Assembly: GCA_013433145.1 (NCBI GenBank)
Contig: CM024183.1
Location: 7,793,703-7,857,702, forward strand
Direction of reading: 5' to 3'
From: Ascaris suum
Lineage: Eukaryota > Nematoda > Chromadorea > Rhabditida > Ascarididae
DNA: 64,000 bases
Part shown: positions 1-29,596 of the stretch, one piece after another
Position numbering within the stretch: the first letter of the stretch is position 1
Layout: each line of letters starts with the position of its first letter
Made by a program: the position numbers and the translations under genes
The notes under the pieces: model-generated
Seen by the model: the letters and a program-made list of their open reading frames with translations, nothing else
What the model was told of the DNA's origin: nothing
Database searches by the model: none

Positions 1-477
1 CCAGCAGAACGAGGTGAAAAGAACTGAGAATGAAGAACTGAACTTCATTTATGCTAAGAATAAGAGATGCATGAACAGAAGAATCCATCAGCTTAGATTC
101 AAATGAGGTAGTAGAATGTCTTTTTCCTTTAAAGATGTGACAACCTTGCACCTCCTCCATGAAAGACTGTACCTTATTTGCACTTCATGGAGAGCACTGC
201 TAGCGTCAAATAACTTTACATTCTCAACAAACGTCTCTTTCTACAAGGCAACGGATGCATTCACTGATAAAATAGCTCGCCTCTTTACATAATAAGGAAT
301 CATCGGAAAACAAATAGATGTCAGAGGCAATAACAAAGCGTTTTCTTCCTCGTATATTAACTTTCATACGCCATTACGAACTAAAAGTAAGTCCCATCCA
401 CTCTGCATCACTCTCCTCTTGACTGTTTTCGATTTGCCAATAATTCAATAAATGCTAGCAATTTGCCGATAAAATAC
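1..477. other. Left edge: intron sequence of the rootletin gene
   Basis: No exon is visible on the minus strand and no plus-strand frame looks coding. It is interpreted as the start of intron 13, because the preceding exon ends at a clear donor in mid-gene. Confidence 0.6.
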
Positions 478-17554
<17,077 letters not shown>

Positions 17555-17571
17555 CTTAAGGGCGCTCTTAG

Positions 17572-18155
17572 CTGCAAGAGACTAATTCTTCAAATGAACG
17601 TAGCTCTCGTCATGAATCCTACTCAACTGACGTTCGATATACGACGGAGAACACGCCTCCTCTCATAGACAGATGCAAATTAATGGTGACTGGTGTCTGA
17701 GAGGGAACGCATCTCGTATGCTCAATTTTGGGAGTTCTTCATTACTTGCATGGAACCAAGTTTTGAGATAGGCATATGCCAGATTATCGAACAAGGCAGA
17801 CTATGAAGTATATTACAGCTTGATTTATTAAATACTCAAGTTCTTAAAGCTTTGACTTTGTTGGTAACTGAATTATAACTCATAATCTCTGCACAGTTTT
17901 TATTAATAAACTTCAAAGCTTGTATTTTTAGGATTTTTAAAGTTGAACGATTATTTCGAGTAGAAAATTGTTCGGGCTTGACGGCTTAAGGTCGCATTTT
18001 TCCACCTGAGGTAACACGTAACAACTTCAACCCTATAGTGCTTACACCGCTCAACGTTTACAGCAAGTGCATCTATGTGAAGAGCAATACAACTCACCAA
18101 TATAAACTCAACCACACACGTGCACGTTTCAAATACCAACTAACGAGGGAGAAGG
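17572..18155 (-). promoter_or_regulatory. Region upstream of the rootletin start (likely promoter, no motif assigned)
   Basis: By position this should contain the promoter or trans-splicing outron of the rootletin gene. Ciliary genes of nematodes are typically controlled by RFX (DAF-19) through an X-box of the form GTNNCCATRGNAAC. Only half-sites are seen (GGTAAC near 18013, GGGAAC near 17704), so no X-box is claimed. Confidence 0.3.
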
Positions 18156-18206
18156 GCGTGTATGTGTATGTGTATATGTATATGTATGTGTGTGCGCGCG
18201 CGCATG
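18156..18206. repeat. 51-bp strictly alternating purine-pyrimidine tract
   Basis: Runs of GT, AT and finally GCGCGCGCGC alternate R-Y without a break for 51 bases, about 600 bases upstream of the rootletin ATG. The CG-rich end is the classic Z-DNA-forming type. Confidence 0.9.
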
Positions 18207-18659
18207 GCAGCATTACATGCACTCCCAGCTCACTCTCAAATCATTCACGTTTTTTTTTCTCCATTATATCACGCCAACTGCATATATTGTCTCCTCATTA
18301 TGAACCGAATCTGATGAGATTCTCGTGAAGCTATAACAATTCTTACACACTTGTAATTTGCATAAATTAAAATTTACAAGAGAAAAAAATTGCAATAACA
18401 CTATTTGATATTTCTTCGACGATATTTCGATAGCCTAGAATCCTACTAAAATCAACAGAGGAACTGTTGCCATATATCTAAAATGTGTTGCAAAAAAAAC
18501 CGTTTAGGATAATAGCAACGGAATTGTGCAAAAGCATTTCCACTAATAAACGACCTAAAAATTTAGTACCGCTTATACATGACCACTGATTTCTTACTAA
18601 TCCCTATGATATACTGGAAAACCTGGAAACGTGATTAAGTTCTGATATTATGGATGTCA

Positions 18660-18890
18660 CAACAAGCCATGAACGTCTAGATAAACGACACATAAACTAC
18701 TGTACACTTATCACACTTACTTACCACAATTATGCAGAAGCACTTTCCTAGAAACAAGCCATAAACACATATGACAGCACAGCAAGCCATAAACGTCTAG
18801 ATAAATAAACGACACATATACTACCTCTGTATATTCGAGACGAGAGCTCGGCGCAACCGACCCGACGGAGTACACTTACCACAATGACTA
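18660..18890. repeat. Direct duplication of about 110 bp, diverged
   Basis: The block AAGCCATGAACGTCTAGATA near 18664 recurs with one change at 18783. Both are followed by AACGACACATA and then by TACACTTA and a TTACCACAAT block. A third partial copy (AACAAGCCATAAAC) lies at about 18753. Probably an old tandem duplication. Confidence 0.75.
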
Positions 18891-19619
18891 ACTCCGATTC
18901 AGATCGGCAACAATATAACCATCACCAACCAGTTAAGCGTTACATTGTGCCTGAGGGCTGACAATTATGTTGCTCTACAGGGTACGTAAACTATGATTGC
19001 TAATGACCACATAAAGTGCGATTTGAAGCAGAACGATTGACGAAAGTCATAGATCATGAGCTCGCACTTCGCCCACACGACTAATCGAAGTCAACCAACG
19101 TGAAAGCGGGTAAGATAGGACAAACCTCGTAGTCGCAGACTAGCGCTAAGAATAAAATGTTCAAGAGGATCATCAACGACCAAACATTTTCTGACACGGC
19201 ATATGACGCGATCGAGAATTTGCTTATTCTTTTTTTTTGCTGTATACATATTTGTTATATGGAAATTTTGAATTTTGGTTTATTTAAGATGACGTGAACT
19301 CCGTTAAGCATTCATCAGTCGTATGCAAATTTTTGTGCGCCCGAACATGACTCGTCATTGGTTATAGTGAATTTTTGATTAATAGAAAACACTGATGTTT
19401 AAAGACTTGAATTCCGAAAAAAAGACGCGTTACATTTGTTCATTCATATTCTAATGCAATTTAAAGGCGATATAATGGGAGAAAATTTTGTGCAGTTTAA
19501 TTTGTGTAATGCAGATATTACATAAAATAGAGGCTATTATCACAGATGCGAATTCACACGAAACAATATGATGATATGATATGTGCCCACATATTTACAA
19601 ATATATACGTGTGCAAGTT

Positions 19620-19700
19620 TGTCCGTCTTACGTCCGTTTGTCTACCTATCACGGGACTTCGACTGATAACAACTGAAGTTAGAAACGCGAAATCTGATGG
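19620..19700 (-). repeat. Dispersed repeat family R1, copy 1
   Basis: Read on the minus strand it contains TCTAACTTCAGTTGTTATCA, then a CAAACGGACG-type tail. The order matches the 25240 copy: TAACTTCAATGGTTATCAAG, GAAACTGCC, then a GACAGACA-like tail. Confidence 0.7.
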
Positions 19701-20615
19701 ATGTGATCAAAATGAGAATGCTCCCCTCTATTAAATTCCAAGATGACCTATCAACTTCTGAAATAGTTAAACGTGGCTGACAACACGCATGCAAAGATTG
19801 ATCTATGTATTTGACCAATGCACCTATGTATCCATCTCTAACTATGCGTTTATAAATTTATCTAACTACATTTACTAATCTGGTTTATTTACTATTCTAT
19901 TTTGAGATTTTTTTTTGGATAAACTCTGTTTGGTTTCATTTATTTTTTACTTAAATAAATACAACATAAAATAATTCAAGTTACACCTTTGCAATTACTT
20001 TTTTTTTCTACTAGAAAAACTGAGAACTTTTTTATAGGTTCATTTTGTTTTTCTATATAAGTTGGTTTTTTAAATTCTATACAAACTTTATATAAATTCA
20101 TTTCTATATAAATTGTTCACCATTCTATACAAATTGGTTTTTCTTCTATAAAACTGTAATGTTTAATAAAGCCTAAGCCATTAATTTGTTTTACCTTCAT
20201 AAAACTTTCAAGAATTGTGTAGAAAAGTCTGCTAACAAAAATTTGTTTTTTTTCTTTCTATAAAACTATTAATTTTATTATAAAACGTTAAAGAAATTGC
20301 AATTTTATTGCCTATAAGATGCGACAGGCGTAGCAACGTGGAAAACAAGGTGGAAAACATTCGGCGCAAGACGTGCTGTTGCATCCCATTCAACGCAGCA
20401 ATTGTTTTCTTCAATTACCCAATTACAGTAAAATATAAAACGCTTAAGAGTTTCATTTAAAAAATGTGTTTTTTATGATTCAGTTGATGCTGAGTCAAAA
20501 CTGGACCAATTACACGAGGCGAGGACTTTTTTAAAATATATTTTAATGCCCAGCTGAATTTGCTGAATCAAGTTGAACGTTGATTTACAGGTGCCCTATG
20601 ATGTGTTCTTTATAT

Positions 20616-20720
20616 CAAACTCAGTAACTTTAGTTTCAATGATTGCCAAGTTGAAACTACCCGGCAAACGGACAGAGAACAACAGATACACACAGATACG
20701 ACCTTGCCATATTGCGCTTT
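20616..20720 (+). repeat. Dispersed repeat family R1, copy 2
   Basis: Plus strand: TTTAGTTTCAATGATTGCCA, then AGTTGAAACTACC, CAAACGGACAGAGAACAACA and ATTGCGCTTTGC. Aligns with copy 4 at 25240 through its whole length. Confidence 0.75.
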
Positions 20721-23700
20721 GCAAGGAATTATTTGCAAGAGCGCTTGAAAAACGAGTCGTCTGCAGAATATTTGTGCGAATAGTTCGTTTAAAATATTAT
20801 ATGTTTTATTATTTGTTAGAAATTTGAGAAAGGGTTGGTTCGATAAGCAACAGGGCAAAAAGCGCATGTTGTATCGTCTCGTTCAGCACTTCCTAACACT
20901 TATTTTGTAACTGACTAAGTAGTTGATGAACGCTTAGGTATTCGATAATCCGATATACAGTATTTGCATTCAGATGCATCAACATAATGCGTCCTTGACT
21001 GCCTATGAAATAAAATACATTCGAACAGGCAATTCATTCTTTCATTCATATTGAATCGATCGCAAATATAAGTATAGAATTAATAAAACAGGTATAGTTG
21101 CGTTATTGCTAAAGATATTGCAATGCAATGCATAAATTTTGAATTTGCATCTAAAATGCTAACAAAGATTGAGTCTGAAAATTTATGCAAATTTGCACAA
21201 ATCTAAATCAAAGTATTACGTTGAAAGCTTCATTAAATAATCGAATCAAAAACGGGTTGCGAAATTTTGAGCGACGTTCCATAATTGTGGACTTTGCACC
21301 TCGTTGTGCAACGCATCACTACAGTATCGCTATCGTGCGATACACGAATTCGAACACTCAATCTTGATAGAGAACATCATGTAATGACTGAATAAGTAAA
21401 TGAGCTTCCTTCTACAATTAAACCCAATCATCCGTTGACCGCCATAAATGAATGTAAAACACATTCATTTATCGTACTGCCCATTTAGATTCTAACAAAT
21501 TCTACTAGTATTCCAACTGTTTTTTGAAATAAAATAAAATTAGACGTTCCAAATGGATATAGCTCTTATTGATTAGTTGATCAAATAGATTAGACGATGT
21601 TGATCTACGAATATTGATTCAGATTGACAAGATAACCATTGAACAACATTCAACTAAACGACTGCTACAAATGCGCTCTAGTGTTTAGTGAGGCTGAATA
21701 ACGGTAGCTTAAGTTTGGAAAAAACAAGTAACTGTAACTTGAAACAGATCATCAAGTCTTCATATACCTCGGCTAGCTGTACTGCAGTAAAGAAAGACCT
21801 ATACTAGAATAGCAGCAAGAAAATTCGACTAATGGCACCAATATTACATAACGTGAAAGCGTGAATTATATGGTGGACGCTTGAAGTGGCGTATAGCATC
21901 ACAAATAACGATTAGCGTTCTATCGCTTCGCTGAATTGTCAATCACCAACGAAAACGCTATCAAAAATCAATCACCAAAAAAAAAATTAGCACCAATTTT
22001 GTATAATAAGTACACTCTGAAGAGACCAAAATAACGATAGAAGAACGTGATGGTTTTTTTTTTGCTTAGAGATAAAAGTGTTTTCATGAGAATATGCAAA
22101 TTTCCAACTTGAAAAAGCTAAGGAATTTCGCATCGGCGATTGATGGATATATCTGATTATAGCGCCATTGATGAATTATAAAGAAATGAGTATATACTGA
22201 ACGCGTATATTATAAAACACGCTAACATCTAGCATGAAGAGAGAGGAATTAAATATTTCGTTCGACGATATAACGCTGCATATAAGAGACGAAACGTTTC
22301 ATGTAGCGCCGCTAGAAAATTGAACAAGAAAGGTTTTTGCTATACATATATTATTGGAAAGGTGTGCAAATATCAGAGAAACACATAGGCATTTGGCGTT
22401 GTTTTATATATTTACGCTAGGAGAGTGGAAAATTTAGACGCCAATGTGACGTGCGAATGAAATCGAAACATCGGAAAACTTGCTCTAAGAGGTGAAATTT
22501 TAATCGTTACCATAGAGACGACATTTCTATCAATTGGTAAACTATAGTTGTCTTAATAGCAAAACAACGGAAGTATTTTTTTTTCTGATTTAATAAAAAT
22601 ATTTAAAATCCTAAAGGTGGAAAAAAGAAAATAATATCAAAATATGAGTAAATAAAAAATCCCTTCAGATTTTTACGCGCATTTTTAATTAATTGTGAAA
22701 TAAAATTGAATATCATAAAAAAATAAAAGCGATTTTTGAATGAAATGAACAAATATATAAATGAAACTTGTGAATTTTTCCTCACTTTGACGTGATATGT
22801 TTCCAATTTTACTTCAGGAAAACACATTAGTCAATATGACTCTATACATCATAGTAACAATGCTTAATATATCCTTGTGATAAATAACGAATTACTATAT
22901 ATGCTTATTATAAGTAACAAATGCCAAAAACATCGGAAATATAACGAATTGTTATAATCAAACATTAAAATCAATGAGGAAAAAATTTTAACTAACTATA
23001 ACGAGTAACATTTCAAGCATTTTGTTTAACATTCACGCAGACAGTCAACAGACACTCGTACTATTTCTTTTTAGAAACGAACATTGAATGTTTTGCTATG
23101 AGAGCGAAAGTTGAGATGAAAATTCAAATTTTTTGAATTTAACAGCACGGCATCGAGGATGGATCCTATCATCGATGAGCGGAATTCCTCCTCAGCAACC
23201 ACATTTCCTGGCATTTATAAAACGTTACCACATTTCTAGGCTTTTTAGAGAGTATAGCAGAGAAATAACAACTATTAAATAATATGTTTTTTATCCATCA
23301 ATATTTGCTATTGTATGCGTTTATATATGTTCTAGTATCTGTAAATATCAACATATCATAAGAGTGATGATCTCTGATCAATTCACTCCATTCAAACACT
23401 CGATTTGTTTTCCATCACAATCAAATTTATCAGCTAGAGATGAGTCGACTGTTGAACTTAGCCAAAAATTTATTTTTACTGGTGAAATAACAATGACTGA
23501 TCACATATTCTTTCTTGAATATTAAAATATATCTCGTAATCGGATGAATACGAATTAAATACGTGCATGAGTCTGCGGGATCTCATCCTGAAGTTGTTCA
23601 TCACTAGTTGCCACATCAATAAAATTTGCATATCATGCGAGGAATCTATCATATATGTGCCATATCAACCTAATTCGAGACTAGATAGTTTTACCTAAGC

Positions 23701-24785
23701 AATCCATGATGTTTAGCTGCTCGTCCGATTCGAATATTATAAATGCGATTTGGCTATCCCTAATGATTAATCGATAAACACAAATTTCTACAAGAATTCT
23801 TTCAAACGATCACATCTATAACATAATTTTATTGCAGTTATCTTTTAATATGAGATAAAAATTGCTTTATTATTTAAAAATATCTTTAACGGCACTAAAT
23901 TGCTGAAAATTATTCAAGGAAAAATTTATAGCTTATAAAAATGAAAATGCAAAAAGAGGAAAATAATACACTGAAAAACATTTAATTTTTTTTTTGAATA
24001 AACTATAAAATCCCTTTCAATAGAAGTAGGGGGACAAAGACCTCTCATCTCTTTAAGGAGTCTATAAATTGAGAACTTATTTACGAAAGTTTCCGGATTC
24101 CATCTTTAAAATGCCCCCGAGGAGATTTAGTCGAATGGTACTTCCGTTGAGAATATAATTTATAAATAAAATTTTACGCTGATCTGACTTCCATGAATAA
24201 ACGAATAAAATCATCGAATTTTTATAGATGAACTAGTCAAACGTTCTAATTTGATCGACGGCGGTAGATCCAAACAAATTGAAGAAGTCGAGACATTCTA
24301 GTCATTAAAACAGAAACCCTACGACAAATACTATACTGCGTTCGACGTTTAGCATCCAATTGGCTTGCTAAGTCCCACTTATGCTTTATTTGCTTATTGC
24401 AAAGATTTTCATATGAGACTGCAGTTGTTTGAATTTAAAAAAAAAACCAAATACCTATGCGACATTCACATAATGCCATATATCAAAGAGGATAGCGTTC
24501 GTAAATTCATATGGATAATCTTACTTTTACAGTCTTACTTACTTTTTTACGAATCTCAACTAACAGCATAATATGGAAAACTTAGCAATGCATCCTATAA
24601 ATCAAAAGCGAAAACTCTTCCATTCAGATTACTATCTAATGCAATGACTATGCTCTTACAGCTATCCACCTACATAAGAGAAAAAAAAAACAGTGAAAGA
24701 TAAAATTTTTGCAGTTACATTGAAGTTATTGATCTACAAAGGAAAAAAAACGGGTGGAACTTTTGGCACAATCTGTTTATATGTT

Positions 24786-24862
24786 GGCATGCGTTTGTCT
24801 ATCTCTCTGTCTCCCCGCAGTTTTAAATTTCGACCCATCGAAGCTAACGTTTCAAAATTTAA
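24786..24862 (-). repeat. Dispersed repeat family R1, copy 3
   Basis: Minus-strand sequence has GCTTCGATGGG, AAAACTGCGGGGAGACAGAG and AGACAAACGCATGC, matching the conserved core and the GACAGA-rich tail of the family. Confidence 0.6.
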
Positions 24863-25239
24863 AGGGTATAATTTAAACCGTTGCATAACATTCTATACCA
24901 CATTCCAAGTTGTTAAAGAACAAAAAAAACTGCCAAAAGTTTCACAGGATCAGAACTGCATTGTAGACCTCCTGTGCTGGAGTGGAAGCCGCATAAGCAT
25001 TCTTGCATCCCACTCATTTGACCAACCGGCTTCATCAATTACCGACGAAACTTGAAATATGCACAGCTGTGCATTCATATTTCACTTGATCCGATCGCCT
25101 ATAAAAAGAATCTCTCTTTGCTATGATTCTATCGAGATAAAATCAAAAATTTCACTGAGGTAAAATGTACGCATATTTTCCCCACCTTTATATATCTATA
25201 AATTCTTCCAAAGTACTCGTAGGCTGCGGTGAACTTATC

Positions 25240-25370
25240 GATGATTGTCCAGAAGTTGCACTAAACTTAACAAATTCCGCAACTCTAACTTCAATGGTTA
25301 TCAAGCTGAAACTGCCACAAACACAGGCAGATAAAGACATGCGCACCGCTGCATTGCTATGATGCGCATT
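25240..25370 (+). repeat. Dispersed repeat family R1, copy 4 (clearest)
   Basis: Plus strand: TCTAACTTCAATGGTTATCA, AGCTGAAACTGCCACAAACA, CAGGCAGATAAAGACATGCG, then TGCATTGCTATGATGCGC. Used as the reference for the other copies. Confidence 0.75.
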
Positions 25371-28300
25371 TCGAAAAAAAAATTTTTTTCTTTTCAAAAG
25401 TGCCTAAAAATGATCATTTTCTAAAAGATTTGCGCAGGTGTTCGGATCAACAAGAATATAAAGGCATTATTTAGCCATTTTAATTATTACAGGTAACTTA
25501 TCAAACTGGTTAGTCAATCGGGAGATGCCAGAGTGCCCATCTTTCAAGGAAGGACTACTGATATGTTCGCCTGCTAATTCATGGAGCAAAACCGCTTTCC
25601 CGCATTACTTACGTTCAAGATGCGAATAAAGCAAAAGAGTGCACGCTACTTATTAGCGGAGATTTTAGCACTCCAAATCTCTGAAAAAAAAATCAAAATA
25701 TAGATTTCAGTCTGCTCACCAAAAAACGTCGTAATTCATTCCTGGCATAGGACGATTCTTTCCCACCAACATTCCACTATGTCAAATCAAACCGCCGTCA
25801 GCATTAGCGCTTCAAAAATCAACCCCGCAGTCTTTCATCTCCGTAATTCGCTTCTCTAAAAAAGAAATGGCAAATGGAATCCATGAATACGGTTTTTCGA
25901 TATATCGATGAGGTCGCTAAATTGATATGATTTTCGAACATCAGTGAACGAGAGGTGATACCCATAGTGACTTCTATGAAGGGGAGGGGAGGGGGGAGGG
26001 AAGGAGGGGAAAGTGGAAGAAAGCTCGCTAGACGTTTTCTAAAATAAGTGCACGTATAAAATACATAATTTTACCTAACTGTATTATTGAAATATAATTT
26101 CTGCAATATTTCCACATTAGGCGTCTTTCGTATGCCTCTGTGATGGATTTGCAAATGCTTCAATAGATATAAAACTCGTTAAATGTTAAAAGCGAACACC
26201 CTCAGCATATAATTCGAAATGCATAAAATTATAACTTTGGAAAAATGCAAACAACTGAAATAAATGTTCCGTGGAAAATATTCTTTTCTATTATATAGAG
26301 GAGAGAAAGAGTTAAAGTATCCATGAAATACTACGAAATAGAGATAACTTAGACGAGAAGATGAAAACATTAAAAACGAAAGTAGATAGAAATCGAAAAT
26401 GTGAAAGTGTTGTAAAAAGTGCACACAGAGAAATGTGCAATTCGACAGACACCATGTGTGAGAGCTAGCGAAAAAGAGCGAAAGAGAGGGAGAGTTGATA
26501 GTCGAACGAAGCAATGATAGAGTGGGCAATAGATGATATCAGAGGCACACATGTGCACTTAAAGAGTGGCGACATGCACCGGGTGCGGCGTATAGGACGG
26601 AAAACCCCTCAAAATAACTGCCAGCGGTACGCGCGGTGCATATTCGTCGATCATGTGTTTGCACGAACGGTGCACACGCGTGTCGTAAACAACATTGTTG
26701 TCACTCTTTTTTTGCCAGAATTACCGCAGTGCAAAATCAGTCGCATGTGAGTCTTTCAAAGCACGGCTGTCCGGGACATGTTTTTCAAGGGAGTGAACCT
26801 TCGCTAGTACAACCTCTTCGTCAAAAAACACACTGATGTGTGAAAAGATAAGGAGAGTGAGAGAACATTGGGGAGATCGGGAAGGGGGAAGGGGGGGGAA
26901 GAGAGTGAAGGATAGAGATATGGGATAGGATGGCTTGTTACTCCCCATCGTTTCTGCTCCTTCCTTTCTTAAACATTCGCAGTTATTGGTGGAGGTGAAT
27001 AAACGAATATGTTCGGCAAATTTTTCAACGCTAATGGCCGAAACTAATTCGTTTCAGCCGAAAAAAGGTAATACTTACTACTACTTTAGATCATTGTGCC
27101 ATCATAAGTAATATGGTCTTCGTTCCAATTATGCATCATGAGATTATTTAGGGGTCACTGATATTTCCATAAACTCTATCAATCCCACAGACCTCCTAAT
27201 AATTAATATCATCATCGAATTCGAACGCATATTTTCCAGTGATTGATTTTAAAGACACTTCGATAAATTTCATCGATAAGAAATGAATATGAGAATGATA
27301 TTTTAAAAAATTCGCAGATCACAATTGTAAATTATTAATTTTAATCCGTTTAAATGAATAGATCAACAAATACGTTTCACTTCAAATGTTATTGCGATTT
27401 GCGTTTCTAAGGATCATAAAATGAATAGAACATATAACTACATATCAATTCAGCAGTATTTGTGACAATTTTTTTTTCTGCATTTCCATCGAAAAAAATG
27501 ATTCGATTGAAATTTTTGTGCGAAAATTTATGGAAAAATTTAGATGCGATATCAATAAGAATTATATTTGTGAGGGAGATAATAAAACTGTGAAAGGGAA
27601 TTTGGCATTGCAAATAAAAATATTTCAATTTGGGCACACCTCTATCAATCTCGCTTGCTATGAACGATAACATTCCATAAAACCATAAGTACAGATGCTA
27701 GTTAGCATATCTATCAACACCACAATATTATACTAATATTGATAGTGTTAAAGCTTAATTACAACTAGAATACCTGAAGCAGATGGCGCAAAATGGCAGC
27801 ATTACAGTAGCCGAAAACCTCTACGAAAGTATTAGTTGTGATTAATCTCTCAATGGCACTATAATAAAAGCAATTTTCTATAGAAAAAATAATCCATCGA
27901 AACGAGTTATTCGTATCGAAAAATTCATCAATCTAAATAACGCTTTCATTCTGTCATATTGAACCATAATAAATCAAAAAAACATTTTTTGTTATTCTTC
28001 ATGTTTGACATAAGAAATGAAGAAAAAATCTTCATGTTTGATTAATTTTATAAACATTGAAACAACCAATAAATATGATAATTTCCATAAACGATTATCG
28101 AGGCGAAATAAATTCGAATTGGGATTTCGATTTTCAAAAAAAAAAAAAATTCCGAAAACGCATTGGATGGTTAAAATATATTCGAGGATAATACGGTGAT
28201 ATTTGCTTGGCTGTAGTGGACTATTCAAAAAAACTTGAATACATAAAAATTTAAAAAGATAAATGAGAAAGAAATTACTGCAATGAATGGAATAAAAGTG

Positions 28301-29582
28301 AAACTATCAACAAATTAATAATTACGCGAAAATATTCCTCGATTTGTTGGTAAGAAGTTTTTAGATTTGGTAAAAATGAAGCGCTGCTTCAATAAATAAA
28401 CATCGATTAATATAAAAGAGTCTTTCCAAGAAAAATAAACACAAAAATTCTTCACTATCTTTTATTCATACGAAAAAATTCCATACATATGACAATTCGA
28501 TTTCATACTCTTTTTCTCTGATTCTCACGACGACCGTATCATAAACGAATTTCCTTTAATCCCCTTCATTTTTCTTCAACTTTTGAAGGAAGCTATAGAT
28601 TAAGTCTCGTGAAATTCTTGAAAAAAATTCAATTTTTCTATTGCCTTGAAAAATCTTTTCTAACGTTGCGCCGATCTTTCGCTTGTTCTTATTTTCTCTT
28701 CTCATTTTTAATTAAAACTAAAAATTCCACAATGATAAATGATTATCTGCGAATATAAAATGGCAAGAAATTATAAAAATCATTAATTATAAAAAACGTA
28801 ATGAAAACTTGGTAAGTTAACGATATTGCGAAAGATGTAGTTTAGAAGCTAAAAAATGAATTCAATAAATATAGCCACGAGGTGAATAAAAATGCAATTG
28901 AAATAAAGTGGGTTTATTTCAACTATAAAAGTATACAACGCATCGCGTTGTATTATCAAATCAAAACGTACATTAAAAAAAAAGTTCTTTCGTCATCTCA
29001 TCAATGAATTTGAAAATTCCATTCTAATCGATTTCATAAAAATCAAATTTATTTTCTCCTCAATAAAAGTCAAAAAGATGAGATAAAAATATTCAACTAT
29101 AGCGTCACATCAATCAAATGAAGCATCATATTCGTTTCCTTAGATAATCCAAATAGAGCAATTTGTTTTAAATGTTCAAATCTTTTGCAAATAAGCGACA
29201 ACACTTTAAAGTACCGTTCTTGTTGTTTTCTTTGAAGTGGATTCCTTGGATTCCTCCTGAAACGACGCTTTCTATGTATTTTATAGGAGAATGGATAGCT
29301 CGAATAAAAACATATCCGTAGCATTTTACGATCACTCGCGAATATGCCCGCTATAAGCTGAATATCCCGTAATGGGAGAATTAGTTTCCCTCCGATAGAG
29401 ATAAAAAGAAAATTGAGGGAAATATCATATTCGCTGATAACGCTAAAAAAAACTTAAAAAATCCGCTAGAAATATTTTGAATATGTATAACAAAAATACT
29501 TGAATTTGCCTTGTTATATTTTTATAGTGTGAGGATTAGGGAATGCGGAATTCCTCCTGTTTTGCGGAATTCCTCTTCTTTA

Positions 29583-29596
29583 GGGGGGGGGGGGGG
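29583..29596. repeat. Poly-G run, 14 bases
   Basis: Unbroken G14 on the plus strand, preceded by two near-identical 20-bp units containing GCGGAATTCCTC. Confidence 0.95.

Larger units (their letters stand above)
17572..29500. other. Intergenic sequence, left third
   Basis: About 12 kb of AT-rich sequence with poly-A/T runs, repeat copies R1-1 to R1-4, the 18.7-kb duplication, a degenerate TTCTATA/AAATTGG-rich array at about 20.03-20.27 kb, and G-rich runs at 25981-26010 and 26883-26898. No open frame is long or protein-like enough to support a gene. Positions 26.5-26.8 kb are less AT-rich but still unassigned. Confidence 0.5.

Noticed and set aside
17600..18500. X-box (RFX/DAF-19) site upstream of rootletin
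   Set aside because: Only half-sites were found: GGGAAC near 17704, GGTAAC near 18013 and GTTGCCAT near 18464. None has an acceptable second half.
26179..26558. Two overlapping minus-strand frames rich in Phe, Ser and Leu
   Set aside because: Composition is that of translated pyrimidine-rich, AT-rich DNA; no start or splice support.
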